11,293 bases of DNA from CAYNST01 sp964641175 (GCA_964641175.1 CAZXLJ010000105.1:1-11293), one strand, 5' to 3'; counted from the stretch's first letter, positions 1 through 7,522 are shown. Made by a program: numbers and translations. Notes: generated from the letters alone by a model not told the origin.

Positions 1-76
1 GTTACCTGGCGTTCTGCCCTATGGAGCCCGGACTTTCCTCCTTTATATAGATAAAGGCGACTGCCTGACCAACTCC
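1..76 (-). ncRNA. rnpB: RNase P RNA (M1 RNA), 5' part only
   Basis: This is the catalytic RNA of ribonuclease P, which matures the 5' ends of tRNA precursors. Read on the minus strand, the sequence holds the conserved first core region GAGGAAAGTCCGGGCTCC followed by ATAGGGCAG and GCCAGGTAAC, as in E. coli and Pseudomonas rnpB. Before it is a CAGTCGCC block and a short P3-like hairpin (CCTTTAT, loop CTAT, ATAAAGG). This P3 is much shorter than that of E. coli but similar in size to the one I recall from Pseudomonas. The 5' end near base 76 comes from alignment to remembered rnpB ends and agrees with the promoter at 84-112. The rest of the RNA lies beyond the left edge. Finding rnpB beside rsmI matches the pseudomonad order. 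Confidence 0.95.
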
Positions 77-83
77 CGCGCGC

Positions 84-112
84 AAATTACCAAAGGCGCC
101 ATGCCACGGCAA
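84..112 (-). promoter_or_regulatory. Sigma70-type promoter of rnpB with GC-only discriminator
   Basis: On the minus strand, TTGCCG (112-107) and TAATTT (89-84) are separated by exactly 17 bases. They predict a transcription start at about base 77, which is where alignment puts the RNase P RNA 5' end. The six bases between the -10 box and the start are GCGCGC. Such a GC-rich discriminator is typical of stable-RNA promoters that are repressed during the stringent response. The boxes are seen directly; the stringent control is inferred. Confidence 0.65.
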
Positions 113-294
113 GCGATCTTTACCAAAACCGCAAGATTTACAACGCCTGAAAGCATTTTTATTGAAGTGGGACCAAAATCGCTTAAAGGACATTGGCTAT
201 AGCTGGCTTAAAACGACGACCGACACCATGGCACCCACCTTGCAGGTCGTTTCTTGGAGCATTATCTATCCGAGGGCAATTCTGGGAGCGCACC

Positions 295-570
295 GTGAAA
301 GAGAGCGAAAAATTTACGAAGAAAACCCGAAATTTTGTGATGGAAAAGGATTCAGATGAAGTGCTGGACAAATATGAGCAGATCCGCCGGCGCGATGAGG
401 GCGGTGAAAAGGAACACACCCTGCAGGAGAACGCGCGCGAACGAACCAAGCGCCCTTCTGAGCTCAATTCGGGGACCCCTCACGACTGGGAGGATCTTGA
501 CGGATACCGTGATGAACTTGAACGTATGGACCGTGAAGGCCCCGGTAGCCCGGACCATAAAGATCCCTAG
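295..570 (+). CDS. Small, highly charged hypothetical protein (91 aa)
   Basis: I do not recognise this protein. The GTG start at 295 is chosen because GGGAG lies six bases before it. An in-frame ATG at 340 has no ribosome binding site, and the longer frame back to 193 adds a region without one. The product is about 91 residues, lacks hydrophobic segments and cysteines, and is dominated by Lys, Arg, Glu and Asp, with stretches such as DKYEQIRRRDEGGEKEH and YRDELERMDREGPGSPD. It is probably a soluble, partly helical or disordered cytoplasmic protein. It is divergent from rnpB, and its stop lies 21 bases from the convergent rsmI stop. A weak promoter is possible from TTTACA (137-142) and TATTGA (160-165). 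It could be a chance frame, but the ribosome binding site and the lack of any other gene here argue for a real gene. Confidence 0.5.
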   Translation: MKESEKFTKKTRNFVMEKDSDEVLDKYEQIRRRDEGGEKEHTLQENARERTKRPSELNSGTPHDWEDLDGYRDELERMDREGPGSPDHKDP

Positions 571-591
571 TCCCCAGCGAATCGCCCCCAA

Positions 592-1449
592 TTAAGGTAA
601 GGAAAGAAGCCACTGGTAGAGGGCGTTCCGAGACGCCCCCGTCACGCGGGCACTTATTGCCGCGGTCTGCTTTACAGTTAGCCCCTCTTCTCTAAGTATC
701 AGCGCGACTCGTCGGGCTTCTTCGCCGACCGGATCTTCTATTTCCGGTTTAGCATAACCTTTTAGCATCAGGACGATTTCACCCCGACGCTGATTCTCGT
801 TTTCGGCGACTTCTTTGCGGATGTCACCGACCGATCCGCAGAGAAAAGTCTCGAAACTTTTGGTTAATTCGCGCGCCATTACTGCCTCCCTGTCGACACC
901 GAAGACGGTGCAGATATCCTCCATCGATTCCTGGATACGGTGGGGGGATTCATAAAAAACCAGCGTGCGCTCTTCCTGAATCAGTCCTCCCAGCAGTTTT
1001 CGCCTGGCGGAAGCGCGAGCCGGGAGAAACCCCTCGAAGGCAAATCTGTCCGTCGGTAGGCCGCTGGCACTGAGCGCCGCTACAATTGCACAGGCACCGG
1101 GCACAGGCACGACCCGAATACCGCGTTCCCGGGCTGCTCTCACCAGCCGATATCCTGGGTCCGCAATCAGAGGCGTTCCGGCGTCACTGATGAGGGCAAC
1201 CTGCTCGCCATTGACGAGCTTATCCAGAAGTTTTTCAGATGCGCCCTGCTCGCTGTGGTCATGATAGGCGACCATGGGGGTCGCTATGTCGAAGTGGTGC
1301 ATCAGTCTGGCACTGTGGCGGGTATCCTCCGCAGCAATCACATCCACCGTTTGTAGAATCTCCACAGCGCGGGGTACCATATCGCCCAAATTGCCGATCG
1401 GCGTCGGCACTATGTACAGAATGCCAGCCTCATGTATCTGTTTTCTCAA
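592..1449 (-). CDS. rsmI: 16S rRNA (cytidine(1402)-2'-O)-methyltransferase RsmI
   Basis: RsmI uses S-adenosylmethionine to methylate the 2'-O of C1402 in the decoding centre of 16S rRNA. The 285-residue length matches E. coli RsmI (286). The tetrapyrrole-methylase-type fold is clear from the N-terminal YIVPTPIGNLGDM, AAEDTRHSARLMHHF, ALISDAGTPLIADPGYRLV and VPGACAIVAALSASGLPTD, and later FEGFLPA and LVFYESPHRI. The last ~45 residues form the small C-terminal helical domain of the family, ending NALYQWLLSLP. The start codon is TTG, with AAGGA about seven bases upstream and no in-frame ATG near it; the product then begins MRKQIHEAGILYIVPTP, in register with E. coli RsmI. The gene is divergent from lpoA, with only 38 bases between the two starts, so the promoters must reach into the coding regions. 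Confidence 0.96.
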   Translation of the reverse strand: MRKQIHEAGILYIVPTPIGNLGDMVPRAVEILQTVDVIAAEDTRHSARLMHHFDIATPMVAYHDHSEQGASEKLLDKLVNGEQVALISDAGTPLIADPGYRLVRAARERGIRVVPVPGACAIVAALSASGLPTDRFAFEGFLPARASARRKLLGGLIQEERTLVFYESPHRIQESMEDICTVFGVDREAVMARELTKSFETFLCGSVGDIRKEVAENENQRRGEIVLMLKGYAKPEIEDPVGEEARRVALILREEGLTVKQTAAISARVTGASRNALYQWLLSLP

Positions 1450-1487
1450 TGGTTAGTCCTTGTTTATCTAAATGGAGATGATCCCTG

Positions 1488-3335
1488 ATGGGTCTTTGGT
1501 TACGCGTATTTCTGGTTTTGACGTTATCGTGCACGTTTGCCGCGTGCGGCAACCAGCCCACTCAAGCTTCCAGAAAGACCCTGCAGCAGACGCCGACCAA
1601 CGGGGAGCAGCAGGCGGCGCGCTTCCTGCGGGACGCAGCTAACGCCGGCCCCAAAGAAAAGCAGTCCTTGATGCTGCGTGCAGCGGAGCTGTTCGCCCGT
1701 ATTGGAAATACCGATGAAGCCCGCAATGTCCTGTCTCAAATACCCCAGTCGGTGTCCACGCCAATGTCGCCTTTCGATGAATCTTACGGGCGCCGCCAGC
1801 TTGTCCAGAGTTACATCGTGGAGGCTGATGGTGACAACGTTCTGGCTTTGGAACTGGTTAACGACGCCACCTTAACCCAAGTAATAAATCAATATCCACA
1901 AGAGCTTCAGGTCGCCGTGCGGGCTCAGCGAGCATCACTGATGTTCAATCTTGGCATGTTCAAGGAGAGCCTGACCGAGAGGGTCGAGCTTGCTAAAGTC
2001 ATCGAATCTGAAGAAACGACATTTAATCAGAACAGCGATCTGATCTGGGAAACGCTGATGGAATTTCCCCAGGGACAACTGCGCTCCCTTGCGGAGGATA
2101 CATCCGATTACACACTGCGGGGATGGTACAGCCTGGCCGCGTTGAGCAAGACCGAGCAGAGTAACCTGCGCGAACAGCTCGCCAAGGTTGATCAATGGTC
2201 GGCAGCCTGGACTGGGCATCCGGCTAGCAAACGATTGCCTCCGGATTTGCAGCTGCTGCGCGAGCTGCTCAATTCCCAGCCTAAGCAGATCGCCGTACTT
2301 CTGCCCCAGACGGGCAAGCTTGCCGCCGCCGCCAATGCCGTACGTGACGGCATGCTCGCTGCCTACTATCGCCAGCGCCAGACAATTCAGCAGCCTCAGC
2401 TGCGCTTTTACGACACCGCCAATGCCGACATTAATCAGATCTACGACCAAGCAATAGAAGATGGTGCCGACATCGTTATAGGACCGCTTGCGAAAGAAGC
2501 CATTGCCGAACTCGCACTGCGCCCCGCGCTGCCCGTGCCCACTTTGGCTTTGAACACCGTTGACGCTCCTCTGGGGGTTGTTCCCAACCTTTTCCAGTTC
2601 GGCCTGGGGATCGAGGACGAGGCCACACAGACGGCGGATAAGCTCTGGCGCGACGGTCACCGGCGCATATTGATCCTCGCCCCCGAAGGCAACTGGGGCG
2701 ATCGCAGCATTGACACCTTCTCCCGGGCATGGGACGAACTGGGCGGCACAATCGCCGGGAGCCACCGCTACGGGCAAAGCAGCGAATATGCAAAGCTGTT
2801 AAAACGCGCACTGCAGCTTGATGAAAGCGAAGCTCGAGGTGCAGCGATCAGAAACGTGGTCGGCGATGTCAAATTCGAACCCCGCCGGCGGCAGGACATC
2901 GATGCCATCTTCCTTGTAGCCAATACAGTACAGGCTCGCCAGCTCAAACCCACACTCGCGTTTCTGTACGCTGGCGACATTCCCGTATATGCCACCAGCC
3001 AGGTGTATGGCGGCATCGAAGACCCTAAACTCGATCAGGATTTAAATGGAGTTCTTTTCACCATTCTTCCCTGGTACTTTGAAAAACGCACCGTCGAAAA
3101 GCTGGATATAAACAATTACGCGAGCCCGAATCCAGGTCTGCAACCGCTGTATGCGCTTGGGGTGGACATCTATCATCTCTATCCGAGGCTTCGGCAGCTC
3201 GATCAGGTTGACAGTGCCCGCTTCTACGGACAGACCGGGACCTTGCATATGAACGACAATGGCCAAGTGGAGCGCCGGCAGGCCTGGGCGAAGTTTGTTT
3301 CCGGCAGGGTTCGGGAAATTCGGGATACACAATGA
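1488..3335 (+). CDS. lpoA: Outer-membrane lipoprotein LpoA, activator of penicillin-binding protein 1a
   Basis: LpoA (LppC family) is an outer-membrane lipoprotein that reaches through the peptidoglycan to stimulate the bifunctional synthase PBP1a. The 615-residue product starts with a lipoprotein signal peptide: a hydrophobic stretch at residues 5-18, then FAAC with the lipidated Cys at 20 and Gly at +2, consistent with outer-membrane sorting. Residues ~30-250 are helical, TPR-like (LMLRAAELFARIGNTDEARN). Residues ~265-600 form the periplasmic-binding-protein-like domain, beginning QIAVLLPQTGKLAAAANAVRDG and including DGADIVIGPLAKEAI and PVYATSQVYGG. The ATG at 1488 is supported by GGAG about 10 bases upstream and by the correctly placed signal peptide. 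The stop overlaps the yraN start (ATGA), suggesting translational coupling. Confidence 0.95.
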   Translation: MGLWLRVFLVLTLSCTFAACGNQPTQASRKTLQQTPTNGEQQAARFLRDAANAGPKEKQSLMLRAAELFARIGNTDEARNVLSQIPQSVSTPMSPFDESYGRRQLVQSYIVEADGDNVLALELVNDATLTQVINQYPQELQVAVRAQRASLMFNLGMFKESLTERVELAKVIESEETTFNQNSDLIWETLMEFPQGQLRSLAEDTSDYTLRGWYSLAALSKTEQSNLREQLAKVDQWSAAWTGHPASKRLPPDLQLLRELLNSQPKQIAVLLPQTGKLAAAANAVRDGMLAAYYRQRQTIQQPQLRFYDTANADINQIYDQAIEDGADIVIGPLAKEAIAELALRPALPVPTLALNTVDAPLGVVPNLFQFGLGIEDEATQTADKLWRDGHRRILILAPEGNWGDRSIDTFSRAWDELGGTIAGSHRYGQSSEYAKLLKRALQLDESEARGAAIRNVVGDVKFEPRRRQDIDAIFLVANTVQARQLKPTLAFLYAGDIPVYATSQVYGGIEDPKLDQDLNGVLFTILPWYFEKRTVEKLDINNYASPNPGLQPLYALGVDIYHLYPRLRQLDQVDSARFYGQTGTLHMNDNGQVERRQAWAKFVSGRVREIRDTQ

Positions 3336-3703
3336 TTTCTCTGTTACGCAATCGAAACGCCCGGCGGCGAGGTCAGGATGCCGAGAGCGAAGCCGCGGTT
3401 TACCTGCAACAGCGGGGGCTACAGCTTATTGGCCGCAATTACCGTTGTCGCCAGGGGGAAATCGATCTGATCATGCAAGACCGAGAACACCTGGTTTTTG
3501 TAGAAGTACGTCACCGAAGTAAAACAAGCCACGGATCACCCGTCGAAACAATCACATCGTCAAAGCGGAAAAAGCTGGTATTTGCTGCTCGCCACTACAT
3601 TGCAGAAAACAGGGTTTCTGACACGCAGTCCATAAGGTTTGACGTTGTAGGGATTCAACCTGAATCTCCCGTCGACTGGATCCCTGACGCATTTTGGGAA
3701 TAA
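3332..3703 (+). CDS. yraN: YraN family (UPF0102) endonuclease-like protein
   Basis: YraN proteins are small, widely conserved proteins with a restriction-endonuclease (PD-(D/E)xK) fold; their cellular role is not well established. The 123-residue product has the family signature GEIDLIMQD (residues 42-50) followed by LVFVEVRHR (54-62). The likely metal/active-site set is Glu43, Asp45 and Glu58, with Arg60 where a Lys often stands; Arg at this place is common in the family. The N-terminus is basic (RNRNARRRGQ) and is followed by the helix ESEAAVYLQQRGL. The ATG overlaps the lpoA stop as ATGA, so translation is probably coupled. The stop is seven bases before the next gene. The lpoA-yraN-SIS-dolP order is the conserved gammaproteobacterial one. 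Confidence 0.93.
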   Translation: MISLLRNRNARRRGQDAESEAAVYLQQRGLQLIGRNYRCRQGEIDLIMQDREHLVFVEVRHRSKTSHGSPVETITSSKRKKLVFAARHYIAENRVSDTQSIRFDVVGIQPESPVDWIPDAFWE

Positions 3704-3710
3704 CGCGCAC

Positions 3711-4292
3711 ATGTCGCAAAAAGTGTACGAACACTTCCAACGCAGCGTCGAAGCGAAAATGCGTGTAGGCGAAGTCATCGCACCCCAAATTGAGTATGCC
3801 GCCGAAGTCATGGTGCACACGCTGCTGGAGGACCGCCGCATTCTGGTATGTGCGACAGGCGACTCCGCCGCCCTTGCACAAATATTTGTTTCCAACATGC
3901 TCGACAACTTTGAAAAAGAGCGACCGGGTCTACCGGCTATCCTGATCAATCCCGCGGTACCATCCGATCGGGCCCGCAGCACCTGCCGGCGTGAAGAAGT
4001 ATTCAGCAAAACTTTACGGGCGGTTGCCCAGCCGGGTGACATGCTTCTGACCATATGCGTTGCCGAGCCTCCACCTTCGATTCTGCGAGCAATTGATAGC
4101 GCCTGTGAGCGGGAAGTCAACGTCATTGCCTTAACAGGTTACACCGACAGCTCGACAGAGGTCGCGAGCCGACTTGACGTCGCCCAGATCGCCGTCGAAG
4201 GCGATTCAATCTGCCGTATTCATGAAATACATTTGTTGGTATTGTATTGCCTCTGCGATCTTATCGACCATAAGCTATTTGGAATCGAATGA
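3711..4292 (+). CDS. diaA: DiaA/GmhA-like SIS-domain protein with degenerate active site
   Basis: This 193-residue protein is a single SIS domain. It lies where DiaA (which binds DnaA and stimulates replication initiation) or a GmhA-annotated phosphoheptose isomerase lies in related bacteria. Homology is clear at FEKERPGLPAI, EVFSKTLRAVAQPGDMLL, VIALTG and LCDLIDHKLF. The functional loops are eroded. The usual CGNGxSAxxAQHF reads CATGDSAALAQIF (residues 47-59), and the usual ISTSGNS loop reads ICVAEPPPS. Against remembered E. coli GmhA, His61, Glu65, Gln172 and His180 correspond to Ile58, Asn62, His171 and Tyr179. Isomerase activity is therefore very unlikely. The C-terminal Leu189-Phe190 pair matches the DiaA Leu190-Phe191 pair reported to contact DnaA. 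A DiaA-like, non-enzymatic role is the best inference. The stop overlaps the dolP start. Confidence 0.78.
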   Translation: MSQKVYEHFQRSVEAKMRVGEVIAPQIEYAAEVMVHTLLEDRRILVCATGDSAALAQIFVSNMLDNFEKERPGLPAILINPAVPSDRARSTCRREEVFSKTLRAVAQPGDMLLTICVAEPPPSILRAIDSACEREVNVIALTGYTDSSTEVASRLDVAQIAVEGDSICRIHEIHLLVLYCLCDLIDHKLFGIE

Positions 4293-4870
4293 TGAACACG
4301 CTGTTAAAATTGACCTGTGCGTTTCTTTTTGTGGTTTCAGCCAGTGGGTGTGTGACAGTGCTGGATAAAGTCAATAACGAGCCCATTCAGCCAGATCCTG
4401 GAAAAAGAACTTTTGGCACATACATGGATGACGAGCGACTCGAAACCATTCTTGCGGTCAATCTTAAAAAGACCAACCCGGACCTGGCCAGCGCGCACAT
4501 TAACGTTGAATCGTATAACGGGGTGGTGTTGCTGACAGGAGAAGTTCCCAGCAAGGAGTTGAAGCAGGCGGCAGGCGAGATTGCCAGAGATGTACCTGCC
4601 GTTCGACAGGTACACAACGAAATTCTGGTACGTCCAAATTCCACCGTTTTTTCCAGATCCAATGACTCCTGGTTAAGCACAAAAGTCAGAACAAAGTTGC
4701 TGGCCAACCGGAACATTGAATCGGAACGGGTAAAAATTGTTGTGGAGAACCGGATCGTTTACTTGATGGGCATGCTGACCAGAGGTGAAGCGGACCTTGC
4801 CAGCGAGGTGGCGGCCTCCGTCTCCGGCGTCGATAAAGTTGTCCGTGTGATTGAATATATCGGCCGGTGA
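4289..4870 (+). CDS. dolP: Two-BON-domain outer-membrane lipoprotein DolP (YraP)
   Basis: DolP is an outer-membrane lipoprotein that binds anionic phospholipid and helps keep the envelope intact. The 193-residue product has a signal peptide with hydrophobic residues ~5-17 and a lipobox SASGC with the lipidated Cys at 21. The lipobox is not canonical at -3. Two BON domains follow, at about residues 47-115 and 125-193. Each has the characteristic VVLLTGEV or IVYLMGML strand and the VxxV near its end (VRQVHNEI, VDKVVRVIEYI). The length is close to E. coli DolP (191). The ATG at 4289 overlaps the preceding stop (ATGA); an ATG at 4292 would remove only one residue. No strong ribosome binding site is visible, so coupled translation from the SIS gene is likely. 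Confidence 0.93.
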   Translation: MMNTLLKLTCAFLFVVSASGCVTVLDKVNNEPIQPDPGKRTFGTYMDDERLETILAVNLKKTNPDLASAHINVESYNGVVLLTGEVPSKELKQAAGEIARDVPAVRQVHNEILVRPNSTVFSRSNDSWLSTKVRTKLLANRNIESERVKIVVENRIVYLMGMLTRGEADLASEVAASVSGVDKVVRVIEYIGR

Positions 4871-4991
4871 ACTATGCTCTTTCAGAGGCACGCCTCATGG
4901 CCCGGCATGTTCGGAGCGAGGCCCAGGCATGCGCGGTTGCAACGAGGGTGACCTGACCGCAGGCGCACCCCGAACTTCGACAGGTGTACCT

Positions 4992-5588
4992 ATGAGTACC
5001 TCGACCATTATTTTTCTGGTTATCGTAGTCGCCGTCGTGTTTTACGCGGTCTCTATATACAACCGGCTGATCACTTTAAGAAACCGGTTTCAAAATGCCT
5101 TCTCTCAAATCGAAGTGCAGCTCAAACGACGCTACGACCTGATTCCCAACCTGGTTGAAACAGCCAAATCCTACATGGCACATGAGCGCCAGACCCTGGA
5201 GGCTGTGATCCAGGCGAGAAACTCCGCGGTGCAATCCCTGAAAGGTGCCGCCGGGAATCCGGGCAGTCCAGCCGCCATTCAATCACTGGCTGGAGCCGAG
5301 TCTACCCTGAGCAATGCGCTGGGCCGTTTCAATATGGTCATGGAAGCCTATCCTGATCTGAAAGCCAACCAGAACATGATGCAACTTTCAGAAGAATTGA
5401 CTTCCACCGAAAACAAGGTGGCATTCGCCCGGCAATCATTCAACGATTCGGTTACTGAGTACAACACCTATCGCCAGAGTTTTCCGCCGATCATTCTTGC
5501 CCCCATGTTCGGTCATCGTGCCGACGCCGAACTTCTTGAATTCGCCGACCATAAAGAGATACAAACCGCTCCGCGCGTGTCCTTTTAA
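4992..5588 (+). CDS. lemA: LemA family protein
   Basis: LemA proteins have a short N-terminus, one membrane helix and a long helical cytoplasmic domain. They are often encoded next to M48 membrane peptidases, but their function is unclear. The 198-residue product has a membrane helix at residues ~5-22, then the family signature NAFSQIEVQLKRRYDLIPNL (35-54) and ETAKSYMAHE. It ends with the usual PRVSF-type tail. The frame is open upstream to 4851, but ATG 4992 is chosen because the 47 extra residues overlap the end of dolP, resemble nothing in LemA, and the family begins just before the membrane helix. ACAGG about seven bases upstream can serve as a weak ribosome binding site. The gene starts 121 bases after dolP and ends 17 bases before the M48 gene, with which it probably forms a unit. 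Confidence 0.94.
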   Translation: MSTSTIIFLVIVVAVVFYAVSIYNRLITLRNRFQNAFSQIEVQLKRRYDLIPNLVETAKSYMAHERQTLEAVIQARNSAVQSLKGAAGNPGSPAAIQSLAGAESTLSNALGRFNMVMEAYPDLKANQNMMQLSEELTSTENKVAFARQSFNDSVTEYNTYRQSFPPIILAPMFGHRADAELLEFADHKEIQTAPRVSF

Positions 5589-5605
5589 GCCTGCCCGATC
5601 GTCTC

Positions 5606-7522
5606 ATGAATTTTTTTGAACAGCAGGATCGCGCTCGCCGCCAGACTCGATGGTTACTGGTACTCCTGGCGGCGGCCGTCATCTCGCTGATCGTAGTCAC
5701 TATCCTGGCCGTTACTTTCACGCTGTATTTCCTTCAGGTCTCCCCGCTTTCCACCGAAATTGCCTCCACTTTCAGCCTTCCTCCCGGTGAATATCTCGCG
5801 CATATGCTCAGATCCGAACTGACCATCTGGGTGAGTATTGCTGTCGTTCTGGTCGTACTTGGAGGATCAATTTATAAAACGTACCAGTTGCAGGGCAGCG
5901 GTCGGAAAGTGGCTGAAGCACTGGGTGGAAGGCTTTTGCCGCCCAACACTCAGAACCCCTCCGAACGCCGGATACTGAATGTGGTGGAAGAAATGGCGAT
6001 CGCGTCCGGAAGCCCGGTGCCGCTGGTGTACCTCCTGGAAGATCCCACAATCAATGCATTTGCTGCGGGAATGGATCGGAGATCTGCCGTGATCGGCGTA
6101 ACCCGCGGCTGTATTGAACTGCTGGATCGAAGCGAACTCCAGGGCATCATCGCGCATGAATTCAGCCATATCCACTTCGGCGACATGCGTATTAATCTGC
6201 GCCTGGTGGGCATACTGCACGGGATTCTGCTGATTGGCCTGATCGGGTCTCATATGCTTCGATCCAGGTCCTACAGCTTTGGTTCCAGCAGACAACGTCG
6301 GGGCCGGCAATTCGAACTGGGGATGGGCTTGGTGTTGGTTGTGCTCGGTTATGTGGGCGTGTTTTTTGGCAACATGATCAAAGCGGCCGTGAGTCGTCAG
6401 CGGGAATACCTGGCGGACGCGTCCGCGGTGCAATTTACCCGCAACCCCGCTGGAATCGCCAATGCTCTTAAAAAAATTGCCGCCGCGCCAGACCATTCTT
6501 ATCTGAGCAGCCCTCAAGCCCCCGACTTCAACCATTTTTATTTCAGCCAGGGTGTGAAATCCCGGTTTCAAAGTCTTTTTGCGACACATCCCCCCCTCGA
6601 AGACCGCATAAAACGAGTAGAGCCCGGCTGGGCTGGCAGTCTCACCGAAACAGGCGCTTCACGGTTGCAGGAACAGGCTGGCGCGCCGGCGGATGTTATA
6701 CCCTCAACGCCGGGCAGTAATGCAATTCTCTTTGCCGCCATTGACCAGACGGGCCAGACTACCCCTGCTTCACTCGTTCAGGCCCGCGCAACGGTTACCG
6801 AGATTGGCGTTTCACTGCGGGAAGCTGCCCATGAGCCCTTTTCTGCCCGTGCTTTGATTTACGGACTGGTGCTGGCTTCGCCGGATCATGAATTGAACGC
6901 AAGGCAGTTGGCCTATCTGCAAAAGAATGCCCACCCGGTGACTTTCAAAGCGCTCGTGTCTCTATTACCTCAAATACGTGAACTGATGAGGGAGCTGAAG
7001 CTGCCCTTGATGGAGATGAGCATCCCGGCCCTTAAGTTACAGTCCCGCACGCAGTACGCGGTGTTTAAACGCAATCTGGCCGGACTGATGGCCATGGATC
7101 GGGAAATTTCTCTATTTGAATGGTGTGTCTATCGTAGCGTAACGCACTCTTGCGAGGAAAAAACCGAGCAAGGCGTACTGAAACTCAAGGATGTGCTCAA
7201 CGAAGCACGGACACTGGCGACCGTGACCCTCGGCTGCAATCGACCAGAATCATCGCAAACCTTTCCGGTGCTCAATCTGGACCTGGGAGGTCACCCGATC
7301 GAAACTTCTACGGCAACGATCTCGATTCCAGAACTCGATCAGGCGATGGAAAAGCTCTGCCGTCTGCATCCTCTTGAAAAGCCAAAAGTTCTCAAGCTAC
7401 TTACGACGTGCATCACAGCTGACAATCATGTCAGCACCGAAGAAACAGAGTTATTCCGGGCCGTTGCTGACGCACTCAACTGCCCGGTGCCTTTGTTCGA
7501 CATGATCAAAGCAAAGGACTAG
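5606..7522 (+). CDS. Membrane M48 (HtpX-like) zinc metallopeptidase with long C-terminal extension
   Basis: This is a membrane-bound zinc protease of the M48 family, presumably acting in inner-membrane quality control like HtpX. The 638-residue protein has predicted membrane helices at about 16-43, 73-90, 199-215 and 240-258. The zinc site is HEFSH at 184-188, with the third ligand Glu267 in REYLADASA. The catalytic core is complete and ends near residue 345 (THPPLEDRIKRV). HtpX itself is ~290 residues; here a soluble extension of about 290 residues follows. Its end (LLTTCITADNHVSTEETELFRAVAD in part) resembles TerB-like helical domains. The ATG at 5606 gives MNFFEQQDRARR, a typical start for LemA-associated M48 proteins, though no clear ribosome binding site is seen. 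The stop interlocks with that of the convergent Yip1 gene. Confidence 0.93.
   Translation: MNFFEQQDRARRQTRWLLVLLAAAVISLIVVTILAVTFTLYFLQVSPLSTEIASTFSLPPGEYLAHMLRSELTIWVSIAVVLVVLGGSIYKTYQLQGSGRKVAEALGGRLLPPNTQNPSERRILNVVEEMAIASGSPVPLVYLLEDPTINAFAAGMDRRSAVIGVTRGCIELLDRSELQGIIAHEFSHIHFGDMRINLRLVGILHGILLIGLIGSHMLRSRSYSFGSSRQRRGRQFELGMGLVLVVLGYVGVFFGNMIKAAVSRQREYLADASAVQFTRNPAGIANALKKIAAAPDHSYLSSPQAPDFNHFYFSQGVKSRFQSLFATHPPLEDRIKRVEPGWAGSLTETGASRLQEQAGAPADVIPSTPGSNAILFAAIDQTGQTTPASLVQARATVTEIGVSLREAAHEPFSARALIYGLVLASPDHELNARQLAYLQKNAHPVTFKALVSLLPQIRELMRELKLPLMEMSIPALKLQSRTQYAVFKRNLAGLMAMDREISLFEWCVYRSVTHSCEEKTEQGVLKLKDVLNEARTLATVTLGCNRPESSQTFPVLNLDLGGHPIETSTATISIPELDQAMEKLCRLHPLEKPKVLKLLTTCITADNHVSTEETELFRAVADALNCPVPLFDMIKAKD

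Noticed and set aside
207..250. Hairpin on the minus strand (ACGACC ... GGTCGT, followed by TTTT) as an rsmI terminator
   Set aside because: The stem has only six pairs with a ~23-base loop, and the T-run is short and two bases away. Too weak to call.
1935..2777. 280-codon open frame antisense to lpoA
   Set aside because: The plus strand encodes a complete LpoA with clear domains. The antisense frame has no family features and arises from codon bias.
3560..4126. 188-codon antisense frame over yraN and the SIS gene
   Set aside because: It crosses two well-supported plus-strand genes and its translation is low in plausibility (Ser/Arg-rich).
4885..4896. GAGGCACGCCTC palindrome after dolP as a terminator
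   Set aside because: It allows only a four- or five-pair stem with no T-run.
4851..4991. 47-residue N-terminal extension of lemA
   Set aside because: It overlaps the end of dolP, is unlike any LemA N-terminus, and would place a soluble segment before the expected N-terminal membrane helix. ATG 4992 fits the family.
5867..6589. 240-codon open frame antisense to the M48 peptidase
   Set aside because: It lies wholly over the conserved peptidase core; its translation is His/Gln-rich shadow sequence with no recognisable motif.
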